Shown piece after piece: positions 1-10,188 of a DNA stretch of 64,000 nucleotides. The notes under the pieces are model-generated. The model did not search any database and was not told the origin of the DNA. It saw only the letters and a list, made by a program, of their open reading frames with translations. Made by a program: the position numbers and the translations under genes. How positions within the stretch are numbered: position 1 is the stretch's first letter; every line of letters starts with the position of its first letter. The DNA is from Camellia lanceoleosa. Its lineage: Eukaryota > Streptophyta > Magnoliopsida > Ericales > Theaceae. Where the stretch lies: positions 83,772,506 through 83,836,505 of the forward strand of contig CM045761.1 of the NCBI GenBank assembly GCA_025200525.1, read 5' to 3'.

Positions 1-462
1 CAAACTCCACTAAGGGAAAATGCCTCTCACATGACCCCTTGTAGTCAAGGACACAACCTTGAAGCATATCCTCAAGGATCTGAATGGTACACTCGGATTG
101 CTCGTCAGTTTGAGGGTGATATGCTATGTTAAAAGTCAATCTATTGCCTAAGGCACTCTGCAAGCTCTGCCACAACTGAGCTGTGAAACATAGATCTCTA
201 TCCGAAACAATCATCAAAGGGACCCTGTGAAACCTCACTATGTCCCTTATGTAAAGGTCGGCAAGATGATCTATCGAATCATTCACGCACATAGGTATAA
301 AGTGTACCGACTTGATCAACCAGTTAACTACCACCCAAATGGCATCACTGCCCCATTGAGTTCTAAGAAGTCCCACAACAAAATCCATTGTGACATGCTC
401 CCACTTCCACTAGGTTATCGGCAAGGGTCGTAACAAACCCGCTGGCCTCTGATGCTCGGCTT
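1..462 (-). pseudogene. Integrase catalytic core, gypsy type (partial at window edge)
   Basis: Translating the minus strand upstream of the H2C2 finger gives an rve-type integrase core. The first catalytic Asp lies in a TMDFV motif, the second in IVSDRD, and the Glu follows in YHPQTDEQSE. The D,D-35-E triad is therefore present, although the usual QTDGQSE reads QTDEQSE. The integrase would join element cDNA into chromosomal DNA. The reading frame has at least one stop between the H2C2 finger and the first Asp. The C-terminal part lies outside the window. Confidence 0.8.
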
Positions 463-852
463 TCACTTGTTGACAAAGAATTTTGACACAAACACAACTA
501 CATCCTTCTTCATACCTCTCCACCAAAACTGGCGACTAAGGTCGTGATGCATATTTGTGCCTCCCGGATGCACCGCAAGGCATGAATGGTGAAACTCTCG
601 GAGTACTTCCTCTCGACAAGACTCTGGCACGAACAAATGAACACGGTATCTCACACTCTGGTAGGGATACACAGTCAAGCCTCTTTTTACCTTCCCATTG
701 GAAACCTTCTCTTGGAGGGATTCTACCTCAAGGTCATCCCTCTGTGCTTCTAACACTCGGTTTACAAGTGTAGGTTGTGCAACCACTAAAAATAAGATTG
801 CAGACTCAACAGACTCACCCAGATGCAAGTCAAACTCACCAAGAGTACCCAA
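463..852 (-). pseudogene. Integrase N-terminal H2C2 zinc-binding domain, gypsy type
   Basis: The minus-strand open frame carries a string near its C-terminal end beginning at HLFVPESCREEVLREFHHS. Downstream are the HPG, WWRGMKKDV and FVSKF motifs of the integrase H2C2 zinc finger. The expected C-x2-C of 'VSxCxxCQ' is damaged, because the end reads FVSKFFVNK. The domain follows RNase H after an in-frame stop around 853-867, so it is a relic of the pol polyprotein and not a separate gene. Confidence 0.75.
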
Positions 853-864
853 TATCTCCTATTC

Positions 865-1425
865 TCAGATGGTGATACAAGCCATATTGCTAATTGATTT
901 CCTACTCAAAGCATCGGCCACAACGTTGGCCTTCCCCGAATGATAATGCAACTCGAAATCATAATCCTTTATGAACTCCATCCACCTTCTCTGCCTCAAA
1001 TTCAAGTCTTTTTGTGTAAATAGATATTTCAAACTCTTGTGATCAGAAAACACCTTAAATCTCTCACCATACAGATAGTACCTCCAAATTTTCAAGACAA
1101 AAATCACAACTGCTAATTCTAGGTCATGGGTAGCGTAATTCCTCTCATGTGTCTTCAACTGCCATAAGCCATAGGCTATTACCTTCCCCTCTTGCATCAA
1201 TACACAACCCAAACATTCTCGTGAGGCATCACAATATACCGAATAACCTAAGCCCCTCTCTGGAATAATCAACACTGGAGTAGTGGTGAGTCTAAGCTTA
1301 AGGTCTTGGAACGACTTCTCACAAGACTCACTCCATACAAACTTGATTCCCTTTCTCGTCAGCCTAGTCAAAGGTGAGGCTAATCTAGAGAAATCTTTCA
1401 CAAACTGAAGGTAATACCCGGCCAA
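865..1425 (-). pseudogene. RNase H domain of gypsy pol
   Basis: The frame opens with the RT tail and connection ([19 protein letters not shown], then [16 protein letters not shown]). It continues into RNase H with [19 protein letters not shown] (first acidic residue), then [19 protein letters not shown] and [18 protein letters not shown]. It ends in the conserved [19 protein letters not shown] and VVADALSRK motifs. The domain degrades the RNA strand of the replication hybrid. It overlaps the RT frame by 28 bases in a different phase, so a frameshift separates them. An in-frame stop lies just after the SRK motif. Confidence 0.88.
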
Positions 1426-2273
1426 CCCAAGAAACTACGGATCTCAAAAGCATTTTTAGGTTGTGCCCAATCTTGCACTGCCTCTATCTTGGATGAATTT
1501 ACAGTCACTCCTTCACTGGATACTACATGGCTTAAGAATTTAACATCTTTCAGCCAAAACTCACACTTCCCAAACTTAGCGTACAATTTATGGGCTTTAA
1601 GCAACTCAAGAACCACTCGCAAGTGTTCCTCGTGCTCCTCCTCAGAGGGTGAGTAGATCAAGATGTCGTCCACAAAGGCGACCACAAAACAGTCTAGGAA
1701 GTCATGAAAGATCTGGTTCATCAAATCCATAAACACAGCTGGAGCATTGGTTAGCCCAAAAGGCATCACTAGAAACTCGTAATGGCCATACCATGTATCA
1801 AATATCGTTTTCGGGATATCCTCCTCCCTTACCCTTAACTGATGATAACCCAATCTCAGGTCTATCTTAGAGAAGCAACAAGACCCTTTCAACTGATCAA
1901 ACAGATCATCTATATGAGGCATTGGGTACTTGTTCTTAATAGTTACCCGGTTCAATTTCCGGTAATGTATACAAAGTCGCAACGCTCCATCTTTCTTTTT
2001 AGCAAAGAGAGCTGACCCTTCCCAAGGTGAAGTACTAGGGCGGATGAAACCCTTATCTAATAATTCTTGGAGCTGAATCTTTAACTCAATCAATTCAGTA
2101 GGTACAAATCTATATGGTGCCATAGAAATCGGTGTCGTGCCAGGCACTAAATCAATAGAGAACTCGATCTCTCGGTGAGGTGGTAAACTAGTAAGATCCT
2201 CGGGAAAGACATCGGGGTATTCATAAACCACCCTTAGCAACTCAACCCGGACTTCATCACACTCACCACCCAA
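1398..2273 (-). pseudogene. Reverse transcriptase domain of gypsy pol
   Basis: The first residues carry the linker typical of these elements ([20 protein letters not shown]). RT blocks follow: [78 protein letters not shown] and the active-site box FVDDILIYS (the YVDD equivalent). The fingers and palm are essentially complete across about 290 codons. Substitutions such as [11 protein letters not shown] for GAPVLFVKKKDG show decay. The frame differs from that of the neighbouring RNase H and from the gag frame. Confidence 0.92.
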
Positions 2274-2438
2274 GAAGGTTGCTAGAAGGAAACTAAGTTC
2301 ACTTTACCCACGCAGATCATATATCGGTGACAAAACTTTATCCACCCGGTCCCCCAAGAAATAAAAGCAATCAACGCTCAAGGTACATACAGTAACCCTC
2401 TGATGGTAGCAATCTATAACAGCCCGGTATGACAATAA

Positions 2439-2830
2439 TTAGTCCATACCCAAAATAACATCAAAACTAGACATGTCAATCAATACAAATGCAAATGGAA
2501 GTCGACGACTAGCAACCTTTATGTCACAACCCCGACACCCCTGCTTCAAAATAACCTCACCATCGATAGGTGACTCTACATAGATAAGAGATGCTAGTTG
2601 AGCCAACTCTAACCCCAAAAACCAATGCAAATGTAGACGAGATTAAAAAATGGGATGCACCCATATCAATCAACACACTAGTAACCGAATTGCAAAACAA
2701 GAAAGTACCTCTCACAACGGAAGGTGCTGGTACTAATTCTAGCGTAGTAACAGCATACACACGTCCCGTAGGCCTTTGCTCAACCTGCTCGCCTCTCGGA
2801 GCATAAGTCTGATGCACCAACTGAGCCGAA
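2439..2830 (-). pseudogene. Aspartic protease domain of gypsy polyprotein, active site mutated
   Basis: The minus-strand frame shared with gag reads VLIDMGASHFLIS, which matches the retropepsin D-[TS]-G-A-S-H-x-F-I-S motif except that the Thr/Ser is now Met. The frame then breaks. The second half continues in another phase as ILKQGCRGCDIKVASRRLP and ends with the flap/C-terminal signature FDVILGMD. The protease would process the polyprotein. Both the mutated active site and the frameshift argue that it is dead. Confidence 0.8.
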
Positions 2831-4014
2831 GAGGCTTCCTAATTGGCCCTCGAGACCTGTGCTGACTGTGCAGGCTGGTAGCTCTGTGTCTGCCTTGAAC
2901 CAGATGCACCAGACGTGCCACCTAGCTGTGGGCAAAATCTCTTCATGTGCCCCGCCTGCCCACACTGATAACAATTGAGCAACTACCCTCTCTGTTGATT
3001 CTGGCCTTGAGAACGAGCCAAAGATGATGCTGCTCACTACCCTCCTCCTCTCTGTGAGTAAGCTGGAAACATGTGGCCCAACTTACCACACTTAAAACAA
3101 GTAAAATCTCCCTGGCCACCCCTCCTAGAACCCGAACTCGGTACTAGAAAAGTGGACCTCGACTGAGCTCCCTGGGACGACTGGGGGTTAGAACCCCTCT
3201 GCCTCTTCCTGTCCCCCTGATTATTTTAACTCCTCCTGGAGCCCTTCATCCTCTCTTTCTCTACCTGCATAATAGTCTCTAGATGGGCCGCCGCCATCTC
3301 TACAAGGCGTCCATAGTCTCTAATCATGGATCTGGCCACTCTAAATATGAGCCCGGTCCTCAATCGCTTCTCAAACTCCAAACAACGACACTCTTCAATC
3401 GCCACTAACTCAGGTGCAAACCTAGGGAGGCTAGTGAATGTGGCTTCAAACTCAGCCACTAGTGTGTTCAACTGCACCAATTTAGAGAACTAGTCTCTCA
3501 ACTCCTCCCTAACCGTGGGAGGTAGAAACTTGTCTTGGAAGGCATTGACAAAAGCCTCCCAAGTCACCCCAATGCACCCACGCACATACTTCCACCACTG
3601 ACCCGCATCCACCTTAAGCTAGAAAGACGCCAAGGTCACCCTTAATTGGTTATCCTCGATGCCAAGCATCTCGAATTTCTTCACTATTTATTCTAGCCAC
3701 TCATCTGCCTTTAGTGGCTCCTTGGGATCACTCGAAAACTCGTCCGGACTTGACCAGAAAAACTCTCTCTTCAGAAAAGATGGCCCTGCCTCAGCTACTT
3801 GGGCCTGGACTTGATTCTCAGCTCTGAGAATGTCCATAGATTCCCGCAACGCCCCATCCATTTCGTTGGCTAAGACTCCCATGGCTTGTTGACCAACTAG
3901 TTCAGCCACATTGGCTTGGCCAACCCCTTCTTCCTATGTTGGAATTTCATCCGGTATAGGCACCTCGTGCCTCCTAAGCCTACCACGCCTACCAGCACGA
4001 CCACGTCCTGACAT
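2831..4014 (-). pseudogene. Gag protein of the gypsy element, with two zinc knuckles
   Basis: The start is ATG at 4014-4012, giving MSGRGRAGRRGRLRRHEVP, a basic gag N-terminus that is common in this clade. Retrotrans_gag-like text follows at 3226-3909. A first knuckle at about 3099-3064 reads CFKCGKLGHMFPA, with the final Cys replaced. A complete knuckle at about 2973-2930 reads CYQCGQAGHMKRFC (C-x2-C-x4-H-x4-C). All of these sit in one phase, with several in-frame stops, one soon after the N-terminus near 3933. Gag would form the virus-like particle and bind the RNA. Confidence 0.82.
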
Positions 4015-4388
4015 CCTAATGAAGGTAACACAAGAGATTAGCACATTCACAAATGTGCCGAAGCCAACTCACTTGCGTCCTAATACATTGGACAATAGTA
4101 ATTCACTCCATCTAAGCACGTAGTCACATAAACACATACGAATTTCATTTTCGGATAGTGACCGTCCTGCGGCATTGGCAGAGTTCCAATTAGAAATGAC
4201 AGTGATTAGGTGCCTTTCCAATAGGACTCCTAGAAACCTGTAGACTCGATCAACATCCTATACCCATATAATCACATAAGCATGTTATCATATAAGCATA
4301 CAATATATACTGACGCTTCAGCTAAGCGAGACAAACCCATTGTGGTAATAACCACTTCCCATGTACCCAAAGTATTCAAACCCGGTAC

Positions 4389-4400
4389 GCTTTGATACCA
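4389..4400 (-). other. Primer-binding site (initiator tRNA-Met type) of the gypsy element
   Basis: On the minus strand the bases after the LTR end read TGGTATCAAAGC. This matches the common plant primer-binding site TGGTATCAGAGC at 11 of 12 bases. It sits 3 bases beyond the LTR 3' end (TTACA, then ACT). The untranslated leader between this site and the gag ATG (4015-4388) contains no other recognisable feature. Confidence 0.85.
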
Positions 4401-4403
4401 AGT

Positions 4404-6446
4404 TGTAACGTCCCCAAAATAATACAATGAATTCAATCCATAAGCGAAAGAAATAATAGAGATAATATGCTTTCATTCATCAGAGTTTGTATACAAACGA
4501 TTACACATGCGATATACATTCACAAACTGTTCATCCTGAATCTACAACATGTGTTACAATGATAAGAGAACTGAAAACTAAACAGGTAATCATATGCCCT
4601 ATAGGCTTACATCTTTCCAAGTCATTGTTTCGTTACAAAAAAAGTGAGTCTAGCTCAATACAGTTAAAGCCCTTGGCTATACAAAAAGAATACAACAAAA
4701 GAAAGAAGCTCTTGCTCGCAAAAGTCCCTTCCAACTATTGCCTTGGCAGAGGCATGTTACCAACACCTGAAAATGTTTTTCTCCAAATAGGGTGAGCCAA
4801 AGCCCAGTAGGAATAATCTACCACAATATATGAGATTTAACGAAGAAATAAGCATAACGTGCATTCACAATGCCAATAGTAAAAATTTCATATTCTGTAT
4901 AGTCATAAAGTACTAAAGTTCATGTCTTATTCCATTTTCCTTCAATTTATTTCAATTCATGAGCCAATTTCATTATCTTTCAACAACCCAACTGAGACTA
5001 CAACTCAATGGTTACCTAATCAACACATTTATCACACAAATACTTCAATCTGCCATTTTACAGGAATTTCGTCCGCGGGATCGGCACCCATGTATACGCG
5101 CGGTTTCGGGACTTTCACCAAGGACACTCCAACCAACTTAATTTCAACGGAGTCGATCCCTTATCTCCTCCCAAACATGGAGTACATCCCCTTTCTTCTC
5201 TCAAACATCATACATATAAATGTATTTAAAACATAGTCATATTCAATAACAATCAACAATAGATTAGTTTTAATTCACCTAATCCTCATGCAATTTCTAC
5301 AACAATCATAACTATCCTCCATTGATAGCCCAATACAGTTTTTTCTAAATAGATATTCAATCTCAAGATAGATAATATATTCAAAAATTCCAAAGGTGAG
5401 AGATATTACATACCCAACTCCACCATCTATTTCAATATTCGTCCAATTTTATGTTTACAACACCAATTTCATTTATTTATACAAAATAAATATTCGAATC
5501 ATTTTAAGACAAACTCCCTTTTCTCAAATATCAACCCAAGGCCAAAATCTACTATATTGTAACCATACCATCATATATTTAACATCATAACCATTCCCAC
5601 AACATACACTTAGAAACCTCCCTTTTGATTTTACAACCCAAACCCTAGGTTTGTCCATAATACACCCAAAGCCCACCATTATTGCACAATCATCAAATAA
5701 CTAAGTTAAAAACCATATGAAAGAGTAGAACATCTCTACCTCAAACTTAGAAGACCAAAGCAACAAAGGAGAAACTCTAAAGATGTCGAAATCAACTTCT
5801 ACTCGGATCAAAACGGAGCTCTTAAGATGCTCTACCTTTTTCTCAAAGGCACTAGGAAGAAGATCCTAATAGATCTAGGTGAAATGGTAGAGAGAAGATG
5901 AGTTTTAGAGAGAGAAACTCAAGATCTAGGTTTTTGGAAAGTTTTAGAGAGAGAGAGAGAAGAATAAAAAAGTGATGAAAAAAGTCATCTTTACGGACTG
6001 TTGTACACGCAGTCTGCCTGAGCGTGAAAAGTGATGCTCGAGCGTCAGACACAATGTTCTGTTCGAGTGCAAGAAGTGACGCTCAAGTGTGGAATACACA
6101 CTTTCAAGAGTTTTGCAAATGAAGGACATCGCTCGAGCTCAAGATTGGCCGCTCGAGTGTCCGCCCGTTCGAGCGTAGAATACACTTTTCCAGCATTTAC
6201 AGATCTGCAAAAATAATAGGAGTTTACAAATCCCGCTCGAGCGCAAGAATGACCGCTCGAGTGGAGAAGAAAATTTGCAAAGCCCGCTCGAGTGGAGGAG
6301 CAAAAATCTGGGCAACATAGGTTTGGAAAATCAAGCAACCAATCTGTTCCAAACACACAACTACTATCCAAACAACCAATCCAAGGAACAATAATGGGAA
6401 TAAGAGATAGACAACAACATTGAACCATGAAACCCGAGTTCGAAAC
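4404..6446 (-). repeat. 5' LTR of the gypsy element (upper boundary tentative)
   Basis: The 3' end of the LTR is fixed at 4404 by the adjacent primer-binding site. The 5' end is placed at 6446 because the minus strand there begins TGTTTCGAACTCGGG and the sequence beyond switches to a copia LTR. The LTR holds a (GA)n-rich tract near 5944-5960 and a cluster of CTCGAG-type words at 6030-6300. It also holds a G+C-rich island near 5070-5105. With a 2043-bp LTR starting at 6446, the predicted 5-bp target duplication is TAATA (6447-6451). The partner copy would lie left of the window. Confidence 0.6.
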
Positions 6447-6754
6447 ATAATAAAATGTTAGGTCAAAATCGGAGTCGCTATACGCTGCCCTTCGATCCCG
6501 TCTGGGCGCTGTCTCAGACTCGCCAAGGGGCGCTGCCCCTTGGACCTCCGCGAGCTGACCGGCCAGCTCGATCCCCGACATAGTCAACGAAGTGGCAAAC
6601 ATGATAGGATTAAGAACACAAACTCCTCTGCATAGGCACAATTCGGGTTGGATTCACATCTAAAACTCATAGCCTCATTGATATAAAAGATTGAATATAA
6701 TTACAACTGAAATGAGTTTTGTCAAATGGGATTGCCAAGAATAAAAACCTAGCA
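6447..6754 (-). mobile_element. Copia (SIRE/Maximus-type) LTR fragment
   Basis: About 290 bases here resemble 25040-25326 in the same orientation. Shared stretches include CTCCTCTGCATAGGCACAAT, GAGTTTTGTCA and the G+C-rich GGGGCGCTGCC block. At 25326 this LTR begins TGTTAG on the minus strand beside a polypurine tract; here the matching end reads TGCTAGG at 6754. No polypurine tract follows, and the other side stops at the gypsy LTR. This is therefore a truncated fragment that the gypsy element probably inserted into. Confidence 0.65.
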
Positions 6755-6771
6755 CTTCCCATCAAAGAATC

Positions 6772-7160
6772 TGTTCATTAATAAAGAATTTGAAGATCAA
6801 GGTCTTCTATTTAAGGTTTCTCTTTCTCAAAAGAGGTTTTCATACTATCATGGATCAAGGTACGTATATAGTTATTTTGTATAGTTGAAATTCATATAGT
6901 TTTTATGTATAGAATTGAATCCTTAATGGCTTTTAGTTTATGTTTCGCAAAGTTTTCTATCAATTGGTATCAGAGCACTTCATTTTCTTGGATAATCGTG
7001 CTTTTAAGCCTTCCACGATCCCACTTTCAATTGGTATTAGATTGGTATCAGATTCCCCAAATCCCACTTTCAAAACCTACCCACCCTCAAAACCTTGAAA
7101 ACCCTTTGGTGGCAATATTCCGGTGATAACAGTGGCAACCATTTGATTACCTACATTGAA
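6772..7160 (+). mobile_element. Copia-like 5' end: short LTR candidate and primer-binding site
   Basis: At 6964-6976 the plus strand reads TTGGTATCAGAGC, a perfect plant tRNA-Met-type primer-binding site. It is preceded by TTTCTATCA, a plausible LTR end in CA at 6962. A TG at 6772 (TGTTCATTAATAAAG) would give an LTR of only 191 bp, as in some small copia lineages, but no second copy exists in the window to confirm it. A near repeat of the site occurs at about 7045 (TTGGTATCAGATTCC). No coding region follows. Confidence 0.5.
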
Positions 7161-7560
7161 CGGTGAAAACATGGAAATTTCTCAACATATTGAACGGTCA
7201 AAATTGTTAATGCTTGTAGAAGTTTTCATTTTTTCAAGTTTGGGAATATAGGTCCAAACATTACTTATTTGTTCGGGATGTTTCCGAACAAATAAGTGAT
7301 GTTCGGGAATGCACGTCTGAACATGGAAATTTTTTAACACATCGAACGGTCAAAATTGTTAACGCTTGCTGAAGTTTTCATTTTTTCAAATTTGGGAATA
7401 CAAGTTCGGACATTACTTATTTGTTTGTGAACACATTCCTGAACATAGATTATTTGTTCGGGAATGCAAGTTCGAACATGGAAATTTGTTAACACTTTCA
7501 ACGGCTAAAATTCTTAACACTCGCAGAAATTTTACTTTTTCAAGTTTGGTAGTTTCAGGT
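7160..7560. repeat. Tandem repeat of about 152-155 bp, 2.5 copies, with internal hairpin
   Basis: The phrase AACGGTCAAAATTGTTAA occurs at 7193 and 7345, and as a diverged copy near 7500 (spacings 152 and 155). Between the phrases each copy repeats AGTTTTCATTTTTTCAA, GGGAATA and ACATGGAAATT. The first copy contains an inverted repeat at 7258-7302 with two 19-base arms, 18 of 19 matching, and a 7-base loop. I recognise no gene here. Confidence 0.8.
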
Positions 7561-7574
7561 TTGAAGAAGCAATG

Positions 7575-7665
7575 TGAGAGAGAGAGAGAGAGAGAGAGAG
7601 AGCATACCAATTGTGACAATGGTTAAACTGGCAGAGACAGTATTCTTCTTCTTCTTCTTCTTCGT
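7575..7665. repeat. Microsatellites (GA)n and (TTC)n
   Basis: A (GA) run of about 14 units occupies 7575-7602, and a (TTC/CTT) run of six units lies at about 7645-7662. Open frames across them encode only Ser/Leu or Arg/Glu repeats and are not genes. Confidence 0.95.
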
Positions 7666-7760
7666 GGGTTTTGAAAAGGATGAAACTTTTCTTCTTCTTA
7701 GTGGGTTTCGTTAGGATTTTTTTTGGAAGGGAGGTTTTTTTGAGGGTGTGGAGTGTGTGC

Positions 7761-8458
7761 ATTCAATAGGTGGAATTTTTAAGGATAATTTTGGTATTAT
7801 TTGAGGGGAAATTTTTTTTTAAGAGCTTCAAAATTTATAAGTAGAGGTCCAAAGAAATGGAGGGTTCAAAATAATTCATAGGGTGCTAATAGCACCACTC
7901 ATTGTCAATTATTGTCTTCTGTTTATGGCAATGTTGTTAATCCCGTACTGTACTAACTGGTATGTACCATATCAAAGAGAAAACGGGATACACATAAGCT
8001 AATCTAATTTTTCAGTGGCTTTTGTCCAGTTCCTTTAATGCCGGCCGAAAATATAAATCCACATAATTGAACGGTACACAATTTTGAGTTATTATATATA
8101 TTATCAAATATATTTATTAGTGGTTTGTAACCTTGAAATGGTAGAAATTGATGTTATGTGCTCTCTTTGAAGCACCTAAATTTGTATTATGTAGGAGACA
8201 AGGTATGCTTTTACGTCTCTTCTACATATAAATTTGTGTATCATAATATTGTATGCTTAAATTATTTACTATTAGACAATATTTGTAATACATATATAAT
8301 ATTTTTGTGATAAATCTGAAACAATACCCCAAAATATACAAATATCGATAAATACTATACCAATTGAAAAATGGTACTTTGTTCAAGATTAAAAACTTTG
8401 GTTTATGGTTGGCAAAATGTGCATAAAAAGATGGTGTGAAGTGCTCATTATTATTATT
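7761..8458. other. A+T-rich intergenic DNA, nothing recognised
   Basis: No open frame of substance, RNA gene or mobile-element end is visible. A short run near 7950-7996 (CCCGTACTG ... CGGGATACAC) hints at a decayed inverted-repeat element, but I could not match arms. Confidence 0.5.
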
Positions 8459-8808
8459 AAGGATAAATTAAAAATACCTTTCATAAAATTGGCTTAAAAT
8501 ATAAATTGTCTCTATAGTTTTGAAAATTATAAATATCTCATTGTTAGAATTTTTATTTAACAGAATTAATAAAAAAAAATTTCTAATTACTCTTCTATGC
8601 AATAATAAAATTATATGAATTATTAATTGAAATATATTTCGAAATCATTAAAAATTATTAATTGACTTAATGATTTATTATTTATCAATAACAAGGGTCA
8701 TTTGTCATGCGATTAAAAATTTGAAGGGGTGAGATGTAATTTTCAAAATTACGTAAGGTAATTCGTTTTTTAAATAAAACTCAAGGAGTGTATTTATAAT
8801 ATATCCTT
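8459..8808. mobile_element. MITE candidate, about 350 bp
   Basis: The left end reads AAGGATAAATTAAAAATACC. The reverse complement of the right end reads AAGGATATATTATAAATACAC, giving imperfect inverted termini of about 20 bp. The interior is A+T-rich with repeated TAAATAT-like phrases. Both flanks are (ATT)n microsatellite, so a target duplication cannot be resolved. Confidence 0.6.
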
Positions 8809-9912
8809 ATTATTATTATTATTATTATTATTACTACTTTGATTGACTTGGACTGGGAGATTCTATTTCCACACCATTTCCACTATATACAAATGTTTAA
8901 TGAAAAATATTTTTATTATAATTTTAACCTTAAACAAAATTACTAATATAGACATTAATGTTTAGAAAATCAGACCTAATCCAGTCCAGATGAACCTCTA
9001 AACCCGGTCTATGCTCAAAACTGACTTTATTTGTGAAAACCAAAATAATCGGTGAAGCAGTTACATGTCGACATATTCAGTTGGGTTTGAAGAATTGAAG
9101 ATACCTCCAAAAATATGTTATGGAGAGAGCTTGAATATAAACCAAGTGCATAACAAAACAAATACGCTAACCATTATGTCATCAACACAATTGTTGACAA
9201 TGTAATAAGTATATATATTATATATTCAATATTATCTTAATTATTTTTCCTAAAAATCAATGTATACAAAACGAAAAATAAATTCTAAGAAATATTTTTT
9301 TTATAATTTTTATTATAGATTATTTTTGTAATTTTAATATCTATATTTTTTATATTTATAAATTTTAATATATTTATTACATAACTATGACATCACAGTT
9401 CACTTCTGGTTCATATGCGGTTGAACCAGTGACTCATCCGCCCAATCACTTTTCCAATTCATTCACCGGTCTGATTTTCAAAACATTGATAGACATTATT
9501 GTACACATTCCACTTGAGATTTATGTTTTTTCAGTACACATCTTTTAATGAAAAAAAAAAAATCTCAATACATATCCATTATAAGAAAAACACTAAACCA
9601 TACTTCTATTTTTATCTTCAAAAATATTTTTTTTCTCTCACCCCATTGTCATTTTCCAAATATTCTAATTTTTTTCAATCCATTATCACCCAATTTTAAT
9701 TTACATTGTCATCTTCTAAAGGTGCTCATCGTTTCCAATCCATTATCAAACCCTCACATTACTTTAGATTGAGTTCTTCCTCCTCATTTAAATCTCACCA
9801 TCATTATTTAGTTGTTATGAAAGATTTGCATGATGAAAGTTCTGATTTTGAGAAGGACATCATCATTTATGAAAAAGATATTAACAAAAATGTGAGTTTG
9901 AATTTGAATATT
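8809..9912. other. A+T-rich intergenic DNA with an (ATT)n run
   Basis: An (ATT)n microsatellite occupies about 8806-8834. The remainder is A+T-rich. A small open frame at 9706-10041 encodes a short acidic stretch (ESSDFEKDIIIYEKD) but crosses into the solo LTR and has no family I know. No gene is supported. Confidence 0.6.
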
Positions 9913-9917
9913 AAAAT

Positions 9918-10142
9918 TGTAACAACCTGTAAATTTTTCTTCTTCATTGCTCAAGCAGTCTTACAGGTCATCCAATACTTATGCAGGTATGAACTTTTGG
10001 GAGTTCACGTTTTGTGCTCAAGCAAAAGTTTCATTGCTTGAGCAGTCTTATGTCTCTGACGCTTGAGCACAAGTTTCATCCTTCAAGCGGTCGGTTCGGG
10101 ATTAGCACTTTTAAAAATTCACTTTTTTATCAAATCTAGATC

Positions 10143-10188
<46 letters not shown>

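Larger units (their letters stand above)
1..6446 (-). mobile_element. Ty3/gypsy LTR retrotransposon, Tekay/Del-like chromovirus, 5' portion
   Basis: Read on the minus strand, the order is LTR, primer-binding site, gag with zinc knuckles, protease, reverse transcriptase, RNase H, H2C2 zinc finger and integrase core. This is the Ty3/gypsy order. The element runs off the window at base 1, so the rest of integrase, any chromodomain and the 3' LTR are not seen. Several in-frame stops and at least two frame changes make it non-functional. The protein flavour (GHM knuckles, FVDDILIYS in RT, YHPQTD in integrase) resembles the Tekay/Del clade; that clade assignment comes from recall of the family and was not computed. 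The upper boundary at 6446 is tentative. Confidence 0.85.

Noticed and set aside
9706..10041. Open frame spanning 9706-10041 with an acidic stretch
   Set aside because: It crosses the exact left border of the solo LTR at 9918 and has no recognisable family.
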